From NCBI RefSeq assembly GCF_001663155.1, contig NZ_CP015963.1:1822001-1886000 (forward strand): 64,000 bases of DNA. The letters run 5' to 3'. Below, piece after piece: positions 28,915 to 39,097 of the stretch (the first letter of the stretch is position 1; every line of letters starts with the position of its first letter). Both the position numbers and the translations under genes were made by a program. The notes beneath the pieces were generated by a model. The model made no database searches, was not told the DNA's origin, and saw only the letters and a program-made list of their open reading frames with translations. Source of the stretch: Altererythrobacter ishigakiensis (lineage in GTDB: Bacteria; Pseudomonadota; Alphaproteobacteria; Sphingomonadales; Sphingomonadaceae).

Positions 28915-30102
28915 ATGGATAGCGGCCCGGAGCACCCCGTTACATCAATCGTGATCGCCGCGATTGCTTGTTTGACGTTGGTCCTTTTTGGCCTTGGGAT
29001 AGCACCTTCGATCGGCGTGTTCGTCTTGTGGGTAGGGTCGATCTACCTTGCTAACGCTACCCCACCCCCATCGCATGAGCGTCATAACGATGGCCTGATC
29101 ACAAGCGAATCCATGGGCGAGTTGATCCAGCATTCTTCTATCCCCCTGCTGGTGATCGAGGATGGGAAAGTGTCGATAGCCAATCGGGCAGCAAAGCGGG
29201 TTCTGGGCAATCACATCATCGGGCAAGATTCGCGGATGGCCTTCCGCCAGCCTGCTGCAGTTAAGTTGCTTACCAAAAAGAAAAATGGGGCGGCGATAAT
29301 AAAGGGGCTCGTAAGGAGGCGTGATATCTGGCGCATGAAGCGCCAGAAGCTAAGCGACTCGATGTCGGTAATCGAGTTGACGAATTTGACTGCAGAAGCG
29401 GATATCAGTCGGGCGCACACCGATTTTGTTGCCAATGCCAGTCACGAACTACGCACGCCGCTCGCTTCGATAATCGGCTATGTAGAGACCTTGCAGGACG
29501 ATAGCGCCGCCTTGGACAAGCCTACGTCACAGAAGTTTCTCGATACCATTCATCGCGAAGCACAGCGGTTGCAATCGCTGGTCAGTGATCTGATGTCGCT
29601 GTCGCGCATCGAGGCGGTCAAGCATGACGAACCGACAGATCTGGTCGACTTTGCAGGACTTGTCGAACGCGCTGCACGAGATGCCGCCGGTCAAGAGCGG
29701 GCCGAACGACTCGAGTTGCAACTTACACCAAACCTGAACGTTCGCGGCGATCAACAGCAACTTGAACAGCTTGTACGCAATCTGGTCGATAACGCGCTGA
29801 AGTATGGCCACCAGGACAAACCCGTCAGCGTAGTCCTGGAAAGCGGCAAGGATGCCAATGCAAGGTTGACGGTTACTGACAGGGGTGATGGCATTGATCC
29901 GGAACATCTCCCGCATCTTACAAGGCGGTTTTATCGGACTGATCCGGGCAGGAGCCGCGCCGCAGGCGGAACCGGCCTGGGCCTCGCGATTGTAAAACAT
30001 ATTGTGGAGCGCCACCGCGGCCGGCTCGACATAGAAAGCTCTTTGGGCAAAGGCACATCTGTAATTGTCCGGATTCCGGCCGTTTCAGATGAGAATGACT
30101 GA
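28915..30102 (+). CDS. phoR: Phosphate-sensing histidine kinase PhoR
   Basis: 395 residues: two N-terminal membrane helices (about 11-30 and 33-47), a PAS-like segment (residues 65-165), the HisKA domain with phospho-acceptor His177 in FVANASHELRTPL, and the HATPase domain with NLVDNALKYG, DRGDGIDPEHL and GTGLGLAIVKH boxes. It signals phosphate limitation to PhoB together with the Pst transporter and PhoU encoded downstream. A Pho box sits directly after the stop codon. Confidence 0.95.
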   Translation: MDSGPEHPVTSIVIAAIACLTLVLFGLGIAPSIGVFVLWVGSIYLANATPPPSHERHNDGLITSESMGELIQHSSIPLLVIEDGKVSIANRAAKRVLGNHIIGQDSRMAFRQPAAVKLLTKKKNGAAIIKGLVRRRDIWRMKRQKLSDSMSVIELTNLTAEADISRAHTDFVANASHELRTPLASIIGYVETLQDDSAALDKPTSQKFLDTIHREAQRLQSLVSDLMSLSRIEAVKHDEPTDLVDFAGLVERAARDAAGQERAERLELQLTPNLNVRGDQQQLEQLVRNLVDNALKYGHQDKPVSVVLESGKDANARLTVTDRGDGIDPEHLPHLTRRFYRTDPGRSRAAGGTGLGLAIVKHIVERHRGRLDIESSLGKGTSVIVRIPAVSDEND

Positions 30103-30120
30103 TTGTCATGAATTTGTCTT
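30103..30120 (+). promoter_or_regulatory. Pho box upstream of pstC
   Basis: Two 7-base direct repeats TTGTCAT (30103-30109) and TTGTCTT (30114-30120) separated by 4 bases match the PhoB-binding pattern (CTGTCAT-N4-CTGTCAT). It begins right after the phoR stop and lies 150 bases before the pstC start, so PhoB probably activates pstC-pstA-pstB-phoU (and possibly phoB) separately from phoR. Confidence 0.75.
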
Positions 30121-30269
30121 ATTTCTTTAACAAAGCACTCGGCGACCGGCGCGACCGTCATACAGATTCGCATTCTTTCGCGGGTTTGAAACATACAGAG
30201 TTTAGATCACCTAGGCGTACTTCCCACGACTGGGGCATGAGCGCAGCAACGGGGCATATTAGCTAAGCA

Positions 30270-31655
30270 ATGACGCCAATTACGCTGCTCTTGATTGGAC
30301 TTGGTCTAGCCCTTGCCGGGTGGCTTGCGGCTCGTGCGAAGGCGTGGAGTCTTCAGTCATCGGACAGTGTTGTACGGTTGACTTCGCGACCGAATTATCA
30401 CGGGTGGTACGTCGCGCTATGGATCATCGTGCCAATGCTGGCCTTTATAGGCCTGTGGTCATTCATTGAACCGCAATTGGTACTCCAGGCAGTCTTGAGC
30501 ACACCAGCAGCGCAGACGCTGCCAGAATTCGGTTTCGAACGAGAGTCGATCCTTGCAGAAGCCCGCGCGGTTGCAACAGGGCAAGCCAATGCGGTGTTTA
30601 ATCCCAGTGCGGAACCTCTGATTGAACCCTTCCGTGATGCGCTGCAACGTTATCAGTTGATTGGCGTGGCGGTAGCCAGCGCGATAGCCCTTTTGTCCGG
30701 AATTCGGGCGTTTCTGAAGATTAAGCCGGACTTTTCTGCTCGAACCAAGGTTGAGCGCTCCGTGATGGCGCTGCTCCTGCTTGCATCGCTGGTCGCTATC
30801 CTCACGACGTTTGGCATTTTTGCCAGCCTCGTGTTTGAGACGATCCGCTTCTTCGGCATGGTCAATCCGATTGATTTTCTATTCGGGACGTTCTGGGGGC
30901 CGGACCCCATGAGCAATCCGGAAAGCCCCGACCCGACGCGTTATGGGGCCATCCCGCTCTTCTGGGGCACAATTTATATCGGCGCCATTATTGCGATGAT
31001 TGTTGCGATCCCCCTTGGGTTGATGAGCGCAATCTATCTTACACAATATGCCAACCCGACTCTGCGCAAGTGGCTCAAGCCCGCGCTTGAGATTCTGGCT
31101 GGTGTTCCAACAGTGGTCTACGGCTATTTTGCCGCCCTTACCGTAGCACCGGCCATTCGCGACGCAGCTGTTGCGATAGGCATCAGCAATGCCTCAAGCG
31201 AAAGTGCACTGGCTGCGGGCCTGGTCATGGGCGTTATGATCATCCCATTTGTCTCATCCATGGCAGACGATTCCATTGCCGCCGTGCCAAGCGCAATGCG
31301 TGACGGCAGCTTAGCATTGGGCGCCACCAAATCCGAAACAATCAAGCGGGTGCTTGTGCCCGCTGCTCTGCCCGGAATTGTCGGCGGCGTCATGCTCGCA
31401 ATCAGTCGAGCCATCGGCGAAACTATGATCGTCGTTATGGCAGCGGGAGCTGCTGCAAACCTATCAGCCAATCCACTCGAGGCCATGACTACAGTCACGT
31501 TCCAGATCGTTGCCATGTTAACCGGCGAAGGTAGTTTTGATCACCCGGCAACGCTCAGCGCTTTTGCGCTTGGCCTTGTTCTCTTCATCGTCACTCTAGG
31601 TCTCAACTTTGTTGCCCTGCGTGTCGTAAAGCGGTTCCGTGAAGCTTATGAGTGA
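30270..31655 (+). CDS. pstC: Phosphate ABC transporter permease PstC
   Basis: 461 residues, with an N-terminal extension of about 220 residues holding extra membrane segments and a periplasmic loop, then the normal PstC core: PLFWGTIYIGAIIAMIVAIPLGLMSAIYL, LEILAGVPTVVYGYFAAL and the EAA-like loop DGSLALGATKSETIKRVLVPAALPGI. Longer N-termini are usual in alphaproteobacterial PstC. Overlaps the pstA start by 8 bases. Confidence 0.95.
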   Translation: MTPITLLLIGLGLALAGWLAARAKAWSLQSSDSVVRLTSRPNYHGWYVALWIIVPMLAFIGLWSFIEPQLVLQAVLSTPAAQTLPEFGFERESILAEARAVATGQANAVFNPSAEPLIEPFRDALQRYQLIGVAVASAIALLSGIRAFLKIKPDFSARTKVERSVMALLLLASLVAILTTFGIFASLVFETIRFFGMVNPIDFLFGTFWGPDPMSNPESPDPTRYGAIPLFWGTIYIGAIIAMIVAIPLGLMSAIYLTQYANPTLRKWLKPALEILAGVPTVVYGYFAALTVAPAIRDAAVAIGISNASSESALAAGLVMGVMIIPFVSSMADDSIAAVPSAMRDGSLALGATKSETIKRVLVPAALPGIVGGVMLAISRAIGETMIVVMAAGAAANLSANPLEAMTTVTFQIVAMLTGEGSFDHPATLSAFALGLVLFIVTLGLNFVALRVVKRFREAYE

Positions 31656-32916
31656 CGCAACAGCCTCCCCCGACGCCATCCGCCCGACGCGGACCGATGC
31701 ATTCCGTCAGCACCTTGAGAAGCGTTACGCGGCTGAAAGACGCTTCAAGCTTGCCGGCCTGAGCGCGATTCTGCTTTCTGTAGCAGTGCTGATCTTTCTG
31801 CTCGGCAACATGACCTACAATGGCCTGGCTGGATTCCAGCGCGCAGAGATCGACGTCAAGATTGATCTCAGTCAGTCGGGTATTGCTGGTGATGAGAACA
31901 CTCTGAGCGGCCCCTTGGCCATTCAAACACTCGAAGGCCAAGGACTGGCCGATGTGGTTCAATTCTACGCCACGCAAGAGCTTGGAGAGGAAGGCGCCCG
32001 GGGAATCAGCAGCGAAGCTTGGCGCGATGTCGCGGCAGACATTATTGCCGATCCGTCCATCCTACAGACACAGCAAACATTCAGCCTGCCCGCATCAGAC
32101 GATCTTGCATCTGGACTTAAAGGCGAGGGTTCGACCGAGATGCAGGCACTGGCCGACCGGCTGGAGGCTGATGGGAAGCTTGCTAGCAATTTTGACGCAG
32201 GGTTTCTGCAGCGTTCCGATGCAACGAGCCCACAAAAAGTAGGCATCTGGGGAGCTTTGAAGGGTTCAATCCTCACCATGATTGTCACCCTGCTTCTCGC
32301 ATTCCCGATTGGCGTAATGGCTGCGCTATACCTCGAAGAGTATGCCCCCAAGAATCGTTGGACTGATTTAATCGAAGTATCGATCAACAATCTCGCCGCT
32401 GTCCCATCCATAATTTTTGGTCTGCTTGGCCTCGCGGTGTTCCTCTGGATGTTCCCGAACTACCGTTCTGCACCCCTGATCGGGGGCATGACGCTCGCGC
32501 TGATGACAATGCCGGTGATCGTGATTTCAGGACGCAATGCGATCAAAGCGGTACCACCTTCAATTCGCGACGGCGCGCTGGCAATTGGTGCATCTCCGGT
32601 CCAAGTCGTGTTTCATCACGTCTTGCCGCTTGCGCTTCCAGGTATCCTGACCGGAACAATTATCGGCATGGCGCGTGCACTTGGTGAAACAGCACCGTTG
32701 CTGATGATCGGCATGCGTGCGTTCGTAGCGACTCCTCCCGATGGTTTCACATCACCCGCTACCGTTCTGCCAGTTCAAATTTTCCTCTGGTCAGACGAAA
32801 TCGATCGAGGTTTTGTCGAACGGACGAGTGCGGCTATCATAATCCTGTTGCTGTTCCTCCTGCTGATGAACGGCCTCGCCATTTACCTACGCAACAAATT
32901 CGAGAAGACCTGGTGA
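31648..32916 (+). CDS. pstA: Phosphate ABC transporter permease PstA
   Basis: 422 residues. The N-terminal 200 residues (one membrane helix and a periplasmic region) precede the permease core: [50 protein letters not shown] and [26 protein letters not shown], the ATPase-coupling loop. ATG 31648 (MSDATA) is preferred to 31639 since it overlaps the pstC stop in the usual way. Confidence 0.94.
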   Translation: MSDATASPDAIRPTRTDAFRQHLEKRYAAERRFKLAGLSAILLSVAVLIFLLGNMTYNGLAGFQRAEIDVKIDLSQSGIAGDENTLSGPLAIQTLEGQGLADVVQFYATQELGEEGARGISSEAWRDVAADIIADPSILQTQQTFSLPASDDLASGLKGEGSTEMQALADRLEADGKLASNFDAGFLQRSDATSPQKVGIWGALKGSILTMIVTLLLAFPIGVMAALYLEEYAPKNRWTDLIEVSINNLAAVPSIIFGLLGLAVFLWMFPNYRSAPLIGGMTLALMTMPVIVISGRNAIKAVPPSIRDGALAIGASPVQVVFHHVLPLALPGILTGTIIGMARALGETAPLLMIGMRAFVATPPDGFTSPATVLPVQIFLWSDEIDRGFVERTSAAIIILLLFLLLMNGLAIYLRNKFEKTW

Positions 32917-33701
32917 CTGTAATCCACCCCAACCTTGAGACGCTTGATGCTAAGATGCGCGCGAAGGACGTGTCGGTCTTCTATAGCGAGAAACAAGCGA
33001 TCGATAATGTCTCGATCGATATCCCGACCGGGTACGTGACAGCGTTCATCGGTCCATCTGGCTGCGGTAAATCGACGTTCCTGCGGGTATTGAATCGTAT
33101 GAATGATACGATCCCGACTGCGCGCGTCGAAGGTACTATCGAGCTCGATGGCGAAGACATTTACCGTTCCGGTATGGACGTGGTTCAGTTGCGCGCACGC
33201 GTCGGAATGGTGTTTCAGAAGCCTAACCCATTTCCCAAGTCGATTTATGATAACATCGCTTATGGCCCAAAGATCCACGGACTTGCTGAAAGCAAAGATG
33301 AACTCGACGCTGTCGTTGAGCGGTCGCTGACCCGTGCGGGCCTGTGGGACGAAGTAAAAGATCGCCTGCAGGATAGCGGGACTGCACTCTCTGGTGGGCA
33401 GCAGCAACGCCTGTGTATCGCGCGGGCAATCGCAGTCGATCCTGAAGTTATCCTGATGGATGAGCCGTGTTCAGCGCTTGACCCCATAGCTACGGCAAAG
33501 ATTGAAGAACTGATCGCTGAGTTGACCGATCGCTATGCGATTGTGATCGTCACTCACTCAATGCAGCAAGCCGCGCGTGTTTCACAACGCACAGCGTTTT
33601 TCCACCTTGGTAAGATGGTAGAATACGGTCAGACTTCTGACATATTCACGAACCCCATCGAGGATCGGACCAAGGATTACATTACAGGACGGTACGGATA
33701 A
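32913..33701 (+). CDS. pstB: Phosphate ABC transporter ATPase PstB
   Basis: 262 residues: Walker [16 protein letters not shown]-loop [17 protein letters not shown] (the typical PstB stretch), signature [15 protein letters not shown], Walker [14 protein letters not shown] and H-loop [12 protein letters not shown]. Starts at GTG 32913, overlapping the pstA stop by 4 bases, and its final base is shared with the phoU ATG. All of this points to tight translational coupling. Confidence 0.97.
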   Translation: MTVIHPNLETLDAKMRAKDVSVFYSEKQAIDNVSIDIPTGYVTAFIGPSGCGKSTFLRVLNRMNDTIPTARVEGTIELDGEDIYRSGMDVVQLRARVGMVFQKPNPFPKSIYDNIAYGPKIHGLAESKDELDAVVERSLTRAGLWDEVKDRLQDSGTALSGGQQQRLCIARAIAVDPEVILMDEPCSALDPIATAKIEELIAELTDRYAIVIVTHSMQQAARVSQRTAFFHLGKMVEYGQTSDIFTNPIEDRTKDYITGRYG

Positions 33702-34369
33702 TGGCTGAACATACAGTCAAAGCATTCGACGAAGACATCACGCGTCTGCGCGGCTTGATTGCGGAAATGGGGGGGCTTGCCGAAGTCGCTCTCCAGGATG
33801 CGCTTGATGCTATGGTGCGCGGCGATGAAGAGCTGGGCGAAAAGGTCGTCAAGAACGACAAGAAGATCGACGCGCTTGAGTCAGAGGTGGACAAGTTGGC
33901 TGTGCGGGTGATTGCCTTGCGTGCACCAATGGCTGACGACCTGCGTGAAGTCATCGCAGCGCTGAAGATTGCCGGTGTGGTCGAACGTATCGGCGATTAT
34001 TCAAAGAATATCGCACGCCGAGTTGGTCAAGTTGAAGACCGCAAGCGATTTGAGCCGCTTACCCTATTGCCGGCCATGGGCGAATTGGCCGGCGAAATGG
34101 TGCATGATGTGCTGACTGCCTATGCTGCACGTGACCCCGATCTTGCGCGCGAAGTGATCGCGGCTGACAACAAGGTAGATGCTTTTTACGACAGTATTTT
34201 CCGGAACCTTGTCAGTCATATGGTAGAGAATCCTGCGACCATTTCTAGCGCGGCACAATTACTTTTCGTCGCCCGGAATATTGAACGGATCGGCGACCAT
34301 GCGACCAATGTTGCCGAGATGGTACATTATGCGGCGACCGGGACATATCCGCCGGATGAGGATGATTGA
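33701..34369 (+). CDS. phoU: Phosphate signalling protein PhoU
   Basis: 222 residues of two similar three-helix bundles, each with the E/D-rich metal motif: DEELGEKVVKNDKKIDALE and DPDLAREVIAADNKVDAFYD, plus IGDYSKNIARRV and IERIGDHATNVAEMV. PhoU links Pst to PhoR and keeps PhoB off when phosphate is plentiful. Ends 67 bases before phoB. Confidence 0.97.
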   Translation: MAEHTVKAFDEDITRLRGLIAEMGGLAEVALQDALDAMVRGDEELGEKVVKNDKKIDALESEVDKLAVRVIALRAPMADDLREVIAALKIAGVVERIGDYSKNIARRVGQVEDRKRFEPLTLLPAMGELAGEMVHDVLTAYAARDPDLAREVIAADNKVDAFYDSIFRNLVSHMVENPATISSAAQLLFVARNIERIGDHATNVAEMVHYAATGTYPPDEDD

Positions 34370-34436
34370 CATCAATCTGTCGTAAAAGTGCAATAGAGCT
34401 CTCCTCGTCGCATTCGGTTGAAGGAGACTGACGATT

Positions 34437-35126
34437 ATGTCCGCGGCTAAATTATTGCTCGTCGAAGATGACCCGTCCCTTTCGGAGCTCCTCGAGTATC
34501 GTTTTTCGAACGAAGGCTACGATGTGCGTTGCACAGCTGACGGCGATGAAGCGCTGATATTGGCTGCTGAAGACTTGCCAGACCTGATAATTCTCGACTG
34601 GATGATTGAAGGAACTAGCGGGATTGAAGTTTGCCGCCGCCTTCGCCGAGACAAAAGCACTGCTCACGTTCCAATCATCATGCTCACCGCCCGTGAGGCG
34701 GAGGATGATCGGGTGCGAGGTTTGGAAACCGGGGCGGATGACTATTTGACCAAGCCCTTTAGCCCGCGCGAACTGCTAGCACGTGTGGCTGCCGTCATGC
34801 GTCGTATCCGCCCTGCGCTTGCTGGTGAGAGCATTTCAGTGGGTGACATCATGCTTGATCCCGTTGCACACAAGGTTCAGCGGCGTGGGCGTGATCTCAA
34901 GCTTGGTCCGACCGAGTATCGTTTGCTCAAATTCTTCATGGAAAGCCCCGGGCGGGTGTTCAGCCGCGGTCAGTTACTTGATGCAGTCTGGGGCACTGAA
35001 AGCGATATCGAGTTGCGCACCGTCGATGTGCATATTCGACGTTTGCGAAAGGCCATCGAAATGGATGGCCTTAAGGATCCGATTCGGACGGTTCGATCAG
35101 CCGGTTATGCGTTAGAAGCCGTATGA
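34437..35126 (+). CDS. phoB: Phosphate regulon response regulator PhoB
   Basis: 229 residues: receiver domain with acidic pair ED (10-11) and phospho-acceptor Asp54 in LIILDWMIEG, K at DYLTKPFSPRELLARV, and a C-terminal winged helix (GPTEYRLLKFFMESPGRVFSRGQLLDAVWG...RTVDVHIRRLRKAI). GAAGGAG precedes the ATG. It ends one base from the end of the convergent dnaE2 gene, with no terminator visible between. Confidence 0.97.
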   Translation: MSAAKLLLVEDDPSLSELLEYRFSNEGYDVRCTADGDEALILAAEDLPDLIILDWMIEGTSGIEVCRRLRRDKSTAHVPIIMLTAREAEDDRVRGLETGADDYLTKPFSPRELLARVAAVMRRIRPALAGESISVGDIMLDPVAHKVQRRGRDLKLGPTEYRLLKFFMESPGRVFSRGQLLDAVWGTESDIELRTVDVHIRRLRKAIEMDGLKDPIRTVRSAGYALEAV

Positions 35127-35127
35127 C

Positions 35128-38100
35128 TCAGTGAAAGTCGCGTGACTTGGGCAGGATGCGCAGGTTGCGCGGATGCCCTATGGCAGGCAGTGGCCGTTCG
35201 CCATGCAGATCACGAGGTTTGACGGTCAATGGCTTGCGCGAGTTGAGCGGACTGCTGACGTGATCGGCACGCGCTACAGGTGACGCCAGCAAGTCATCCG
35301 CCAAACCATAAAGCGTATCAGTGGCATCGGTCATATGATGCGCAATCACGTGTATGACTTCATCGTCATATTCGACCCGCCCTCGCACCTCCATCAGCCG
35401 CGCGCCCATGATGACGCGCCGCTGTTTCTCCATAACATCAGGCCAGACCACAAGGTTCGCGACCCCTGTTTCATCCTCCAGTGTGATAAAACACACGCCC
35501 TTTGCAGACCCCGGTCGTTGACGGATCAACACCAAACCCGCGATCTGCACCATGGAGCGGAACTTGCGGTCCCTCAGCTCACAAGCGCGTACAAAGCCGC
35601 GCTCCGCGAGCGACGCGCGCAAAAAGGAAAGCGGGTGTGCCTTCAGACTGAGGCGCGTGGTCTGATAATCCGTTACTACTTCTTCGCTGAGTGGCATTTG
35701 CGGCAGCTTGGTGCGTGCCTTTTCAGCCCCTTCATCACGTTCTGCTGCAGCCTGAAATAGCGGCAGATCAGGTGCCGCGATCAGGCTGCGCGCGTCCCAC
35801 AAGGCCTGCCGGCGTGAAAGGCCCAGCGACGTGAAGCAATCCGCGCTTGCAAGTCGTTCGATATGCGCAGGAGAAAGCCCTGCCCGCTCACGCAGTTCGG
35901 CTACGTCCTTAAACACGCCGCCCTCTGCCCTCGCCGTAACTATTCGTGCCGCCACATGTTCTGGCAGGCCATCAACCTGTCGCAGTCCCATACGCATGGC
36001 GATGCTATCTCGCTCGCGCCGGGACACGGCAGCATGTTCGAGAGTGTTGTCCCACATAGAGTGATTCACATCTACCGGAAGCACCTCAACCCCATGCTCA
36101 CGCGCGTCACGTACAATTTGTGCCGGGGCATAGAATCCCATCGGCTGAGAATTGAGCAATGCGCAGGCGAAAGCAGCGGGGAAATGGCATTTGAGCCAGC
36201 TAGAAACATAGACCAGATGCGCAAAGCTGGCCGCGTGACTTTCCGGGAAGCCATATTCCCCAAAGCCCTTTATCTGGTTGAAGCAGCGCTCGGCAAAATC
36301 CGGGTCATACCCACGCGCAACCATTCGCCCGACCATCATGTCTTCCAGCTCGTGCACCATCCCGCGCGAACGGAAGGTTGCCATTGCCTTCCTCAACCGA
36401 TTGGCCTCTGCGCTGGAAAACTTCGCGGCATCAAGCGCGATCTTCATCGCTTGCTCCTGAAAGATCGGCACACCCAAGGTGCGCGCAAGGATGCTGGAAA
36501 GCTCATCCGGTGGGCCATGCTCAGGCGCGGGCGCAGGAATTTGTACCGGTTCTGCACCCCTGCGGCGCTTCAGATAGGGGTGCACCATGTCACCCTGAAT
36601 AGGACCAGGACGAACAATCGCGACTTGGATGACCAGATCGTAGAACTCTCGTGGACGTAGCCGGGGTAACATATTCATCTGTGCGCGGCTCTCGACCTGA
36701 AACACGCCCAATGAATCCCCGCGTCGCAGCATCGTATAAGTCTCCGGGTCTTCGCGCGGTACCGTTGCCAATGTCAGAGTGCGATCATGATGCGCCTCAA
36801 GCAAATCAAAGCATTTCTTGATACACGTGAGCATTCCCAGCGCCAGCACATCGACTTTCAGGATACCCAGGGCTTCGATGTCATCCTTGTCCCATTCGAT
36901 GAAGCTGCGGTCAGGCATCGCGCCATTCCCGATCGGAACAGTTTCAGTCAGCGCACCTTCGGTCAGGATGAAGCCGCCGACATGCTGGCTGAGATGACGT
37001 GGCATGCCGATCATCTGCTCTGCCAGCTTGATCACACGCTTCAAATGTGGATCGCGCACATCCATGCCCGTTTCCTTGACGTGCTTTTCCGCGATCTCGC
37101 TACCGTAGCTCCCCCAAACTGTCCGCGCGAGTGAGCTGGTCACATCTTCGGACAGGCCCATCACCTTGCCCACCTCGCGGATTGCCATGCGTGGCCGATA
37201 ATGGATCACAGTCGCAGTCAGTCCGGCGCGATGACGGCCGTATTTCCGGTAAAGATACTGGATCACTTCCTCACGCCGCTCATGCTCGAAATCGACGTCG
37301 ATATCGGGCGGCTCTTTACGTTCTTCGGAGATAAAGCGATCAAACAGGAGCTGGTGCTTGGCCGGATCGACGCTGGTGATCTCAAGGCAATAGCATACCG
37401 CTGAATTCGCCGCTGAACCTCGGCCCTGGCACAGGATCGGCGGGTCAACGCTACGCGCGAAATCGACAATGTCCTTGATAGTGAGAAAATAGCGCGCAAG
37501 GTCGAGCTTGCCTATCAGGTCAAGCTCCCGCTTCAGTGTTGACCGCACGCTGTCTGGGACACCTTCCGGATAGCGTCGATCTGCCCCTTTCCAAGTTTCG
37601 CTTTCGAGATATTGCTGGGGAGCCATTCCGGCGGGGTAGATTTCCTCAGGATACTCGTAGCGCAATTCTTCAAGACTAAACTCGCAAGCGTCGGCCACTT
37701 CGCGCGCAGCAGCGATCGCATGCGGCCAGCGTGAAAACAGCTGTTGCATCTCTTGTGGTGATTTCAGGTGTCGTTCGGCATTGGCTGCCAGCAAATGCCC
37801 TGCCTCAGCCACCTTGGTCTTGTATTTGATCGCGGTCATTACATCCTGCAAGGGACGCTTGTCGGGTGTCGCGTAGTGCACATCGTTGGTTGCCAGCAGG
37901 CAAAGCCCGTTGGCCTTGGCCAAAGTATCGAGCATTTCGATCCGTGCGATATCATCGCCGCGGAAGAGATAGCTTGCCGCAATGTGGCGCAGCGTAGGCA
38001 GCCCTGCCGTCAAATGTGGAAGCAGTTCCGTAAAATTGCCTGATACGTGATCGGCAAGCGTACAGTTGCTATCGAGCGCCACTACGTTGTTCGCCCAGGC

Positions 38101-38598
38101 CGGAACAGTAAAACGTGCTCTCAAGTCAGCTGGTGGTAACAGGATGAGCTGCACATCCTCAGCATACTCGGCAAGCATGGCGAGCGAGATTTCGCACACG
38201 CCTTTTTCTTGCCACTCGCCAGTGAGTGTTTGCATTCGTCCAGCACTGATCAGCTGGCACAACCGGCCATAGGCAGCCCGGTTCTTAGGGTACGCGAGAC
38301 ATGCAAGTCCCTCGACCGTCTCAATCCGCGTGCCGATCACCGGCCTCATTTTGAGCGTGGTTGCTTCACAGTGAATGCGCACGACGCCGGCAAACGAGTT
38401 GGCATCGGCTATCCCGATTGCGTCGTAACCTTGAAGGTGAGCGGTGCTGACCAGATCAACAGCGTCAGAAGCACCACGCAGAAAACTGAAACAGCTAACC
38501 AGCCCCAGCTCGACAAAGGGCGCACGCTCAGGCGGTGTAATCGCATCAGGATCGACATCGATCCGGCGCTTGGCTGCTGTCGGCGGTGAATCGGGCAT
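35128..38598 (-). CDS. dnaE2: Error-prone DNA polymerase DnaE2
   Basis: C-family polymerase of the ImuA-ImuB-DnaE2 mutasome, copying damaged DNA during the SOS response. The 1156-residue protein begins with a PHP domain (FVELGLVSCFSFLRGASDAVDLV and GYDAIGIADANSFAG), then the palm with PPDIDVDFEHERREEVIQYLY catalytic aspartates, the IPIFQEQ-like and FPESHAASFAHLVYVSSWLKCHFP regions, HhH and OB-fold parts, with no beta-clamp-proofreading changes seen. It has its own LexA box upstream and is separated from imuB by a PilZ gene. Confidence 0.96.
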   Translation of the reverse strand: MPDSPPTAAKRRIDVDPDAITPPERAPFVELGLVSCFSFLRGASDAVDLVSTAHLQGYDAIGIADANSFAGVVRIHCEATTLKMRPVIGTRIETVEGLACLAYPKNRAAYGRLCQLISAGRMQTLTGEWQEKGVCEISLAMLAEYAEDVQLILLPPADLRARFTVPAWANNVVALDSNCTLADHVSGNFTELLPHLTAGLPTLRHIAASYLFRGDDIARIEMLDTLAKANGLCLLATNDVHYATPDKRPLQDVMTAIKYKTKVAEAGHLLAANAERHLKSPQEMQQLFSRWPHAIAAAREVADACEFSLEELRYEYPEEIYPAGMAPQQYLESETWKGADRRYPEGVPDSVRSTLKRELDLIGKLDLARYFLTIKDIVDFARSVDPPILCQGRGSAANSAVCYCLEITSVDPAKHQLLFDRFISEERKEPPDIDVDFEHERREEVIQYLYRKYGRHRAGLTATVIHYRPRMAIREVGKVMGLSEDVTSSLARTVWGSYGSEIAEKHVKETGMDVRDPHLKRVIKLAEQMIGMPRHLSQHVGGFILTEGALTETVPIGNGAMPDRSFIEWDKDDIEALGILKVDVLALGMLTCIKKCFDLLEAHHDRTLTLATVPREDPETYTMLRRGDSLGVFQVESRAQMNMLPRLRPREFYDLVIQVAIVRPGPIQGDMVHPYLKRRRGAEPVQIPAPAPEHGPPDELSSILARTLGVPIFQEQAMKIALDAAKFSSAEANRLRKAMATFRSRGMVHELEDMMVGRMVARGYDPDFAERCFNQIKGFGEYGFPESHAASFAHLVYVSSWLKCHFPAAFACALLNSQPMGFYAPAQIVRDAREHGVEVLPVDVNHSMWDNTLEHAAVSRRERDSIAMRMGLRQVDGLPEHVAARIVTARAEGGVFKDVAELRERAGLSPAHIERLASADCFTSLGLSRRQALWDARSLIAAPDLPLFQAAAERDEGAEKARTKLPQMPLSEEVVTDYQTTRLSLKAHPLSFLRASLAERGFVRACELRDRKFRSMVQIAGLVLIRQRPGSAKGVCFITLEDETGVANLVVWPDVMEKQRRVIMGARLMEVRGRVEYDDEVIHVIAHHMTDATDTLYGLADDLLASPVARADHVSSPLNSRKPLTVKPRDLHGERPLPAIGHPRNLRILPKSRDFH

Positions 38599-38633
38599 AG
38601 TTCACATAGATTGATCTTCTGGATCAAACTTAT

Positions 38634-38648
38634 GTTCACTAAATGTTC
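38634..38648. promoter_or_regulatory. LexA (SOS) box upstream of dnaE2
   Basis: GTTC (38634-38637), seven bases, GTTC (38645-38648): the alphaproteobacterial LexA site. It lies 35 bases before the dnaE2 start and between dnaE2 and the PilZ gene, so dnaE2 should be SOS-induced on its own transcript. Confidence 0.85.
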
Positions 38649-38691
38649 CAACTCAACTTTTCAAGCAGATGGTCAAAGGGCGAGCAAAGAA

Positions 38692-39024
38692 TCAGGCAGC
38701 CTTGCCTGCTTTCTTCTGTTCTTTCTTTCTCGCGTTCTCATTGTGGAGGAAATCGACAACCGCCGGGTGCATCTTTCCTTCAAAAGCAATTCCTGCATAT
38801 CTTCCGTCTACCCAGACGAACTTTCCAACAGGTGTATGCACTCCGTCGATCCGCAAGAGGATGCTTTCACCCACGCGAGCGAAGCCGTGTCCTCCCTTTA
38901 CCTTGCACCCTCCCTCAGAAACATCGATCACTTCGACGAAGAGTGGGCGCGAGCGAGAGCGGCCCTTGACCAACAGGTCAAGCCGCTTGCGATCGGATGA
39001 ACGTGATGATTCCGTCTGCTGCAT
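38692..39024 (-). CDS. PilZ-domain protein
   Basis: 110 residues. SSDRKRLDLLVKGRSRSRPLFVEVIDVSEGGCKVKG gives the PilZ R-x-(3) and D-x-S-x-x-G pattern in degenerate form; KFVWVDGRYAGIAFEGKMHPAVVDFL closes the barrel. PilZ domains often bind cyclic di-GMP, but the N-terminal RxxxR motif reads SDRKRLD so binding is not certain. The C-terminus is very basic. ATG 39024 is chosen; an upstream extension runs into imuB and looks non-coding. It sits unusually between imuB and dnaE2. Confidence 0.82.
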   Translation of the reverse strand: MQQTESSRSSDRKRLDLLVKGRSRSRPLFVEVIDVSEGGCKVKGGHGFARVGESILLRIDGVHTPVGKFVWVDGRYAGIAFEGKMHPAVVDFLHNENARKKEQKKAGKAA

Positions 39025-39097
39025 GCGTCCCTTATGCGGCAAAAACGTAAAGAAAATTCTAGCAAATATTTCTATATGTTTTCTAGTAACTTGTCTG

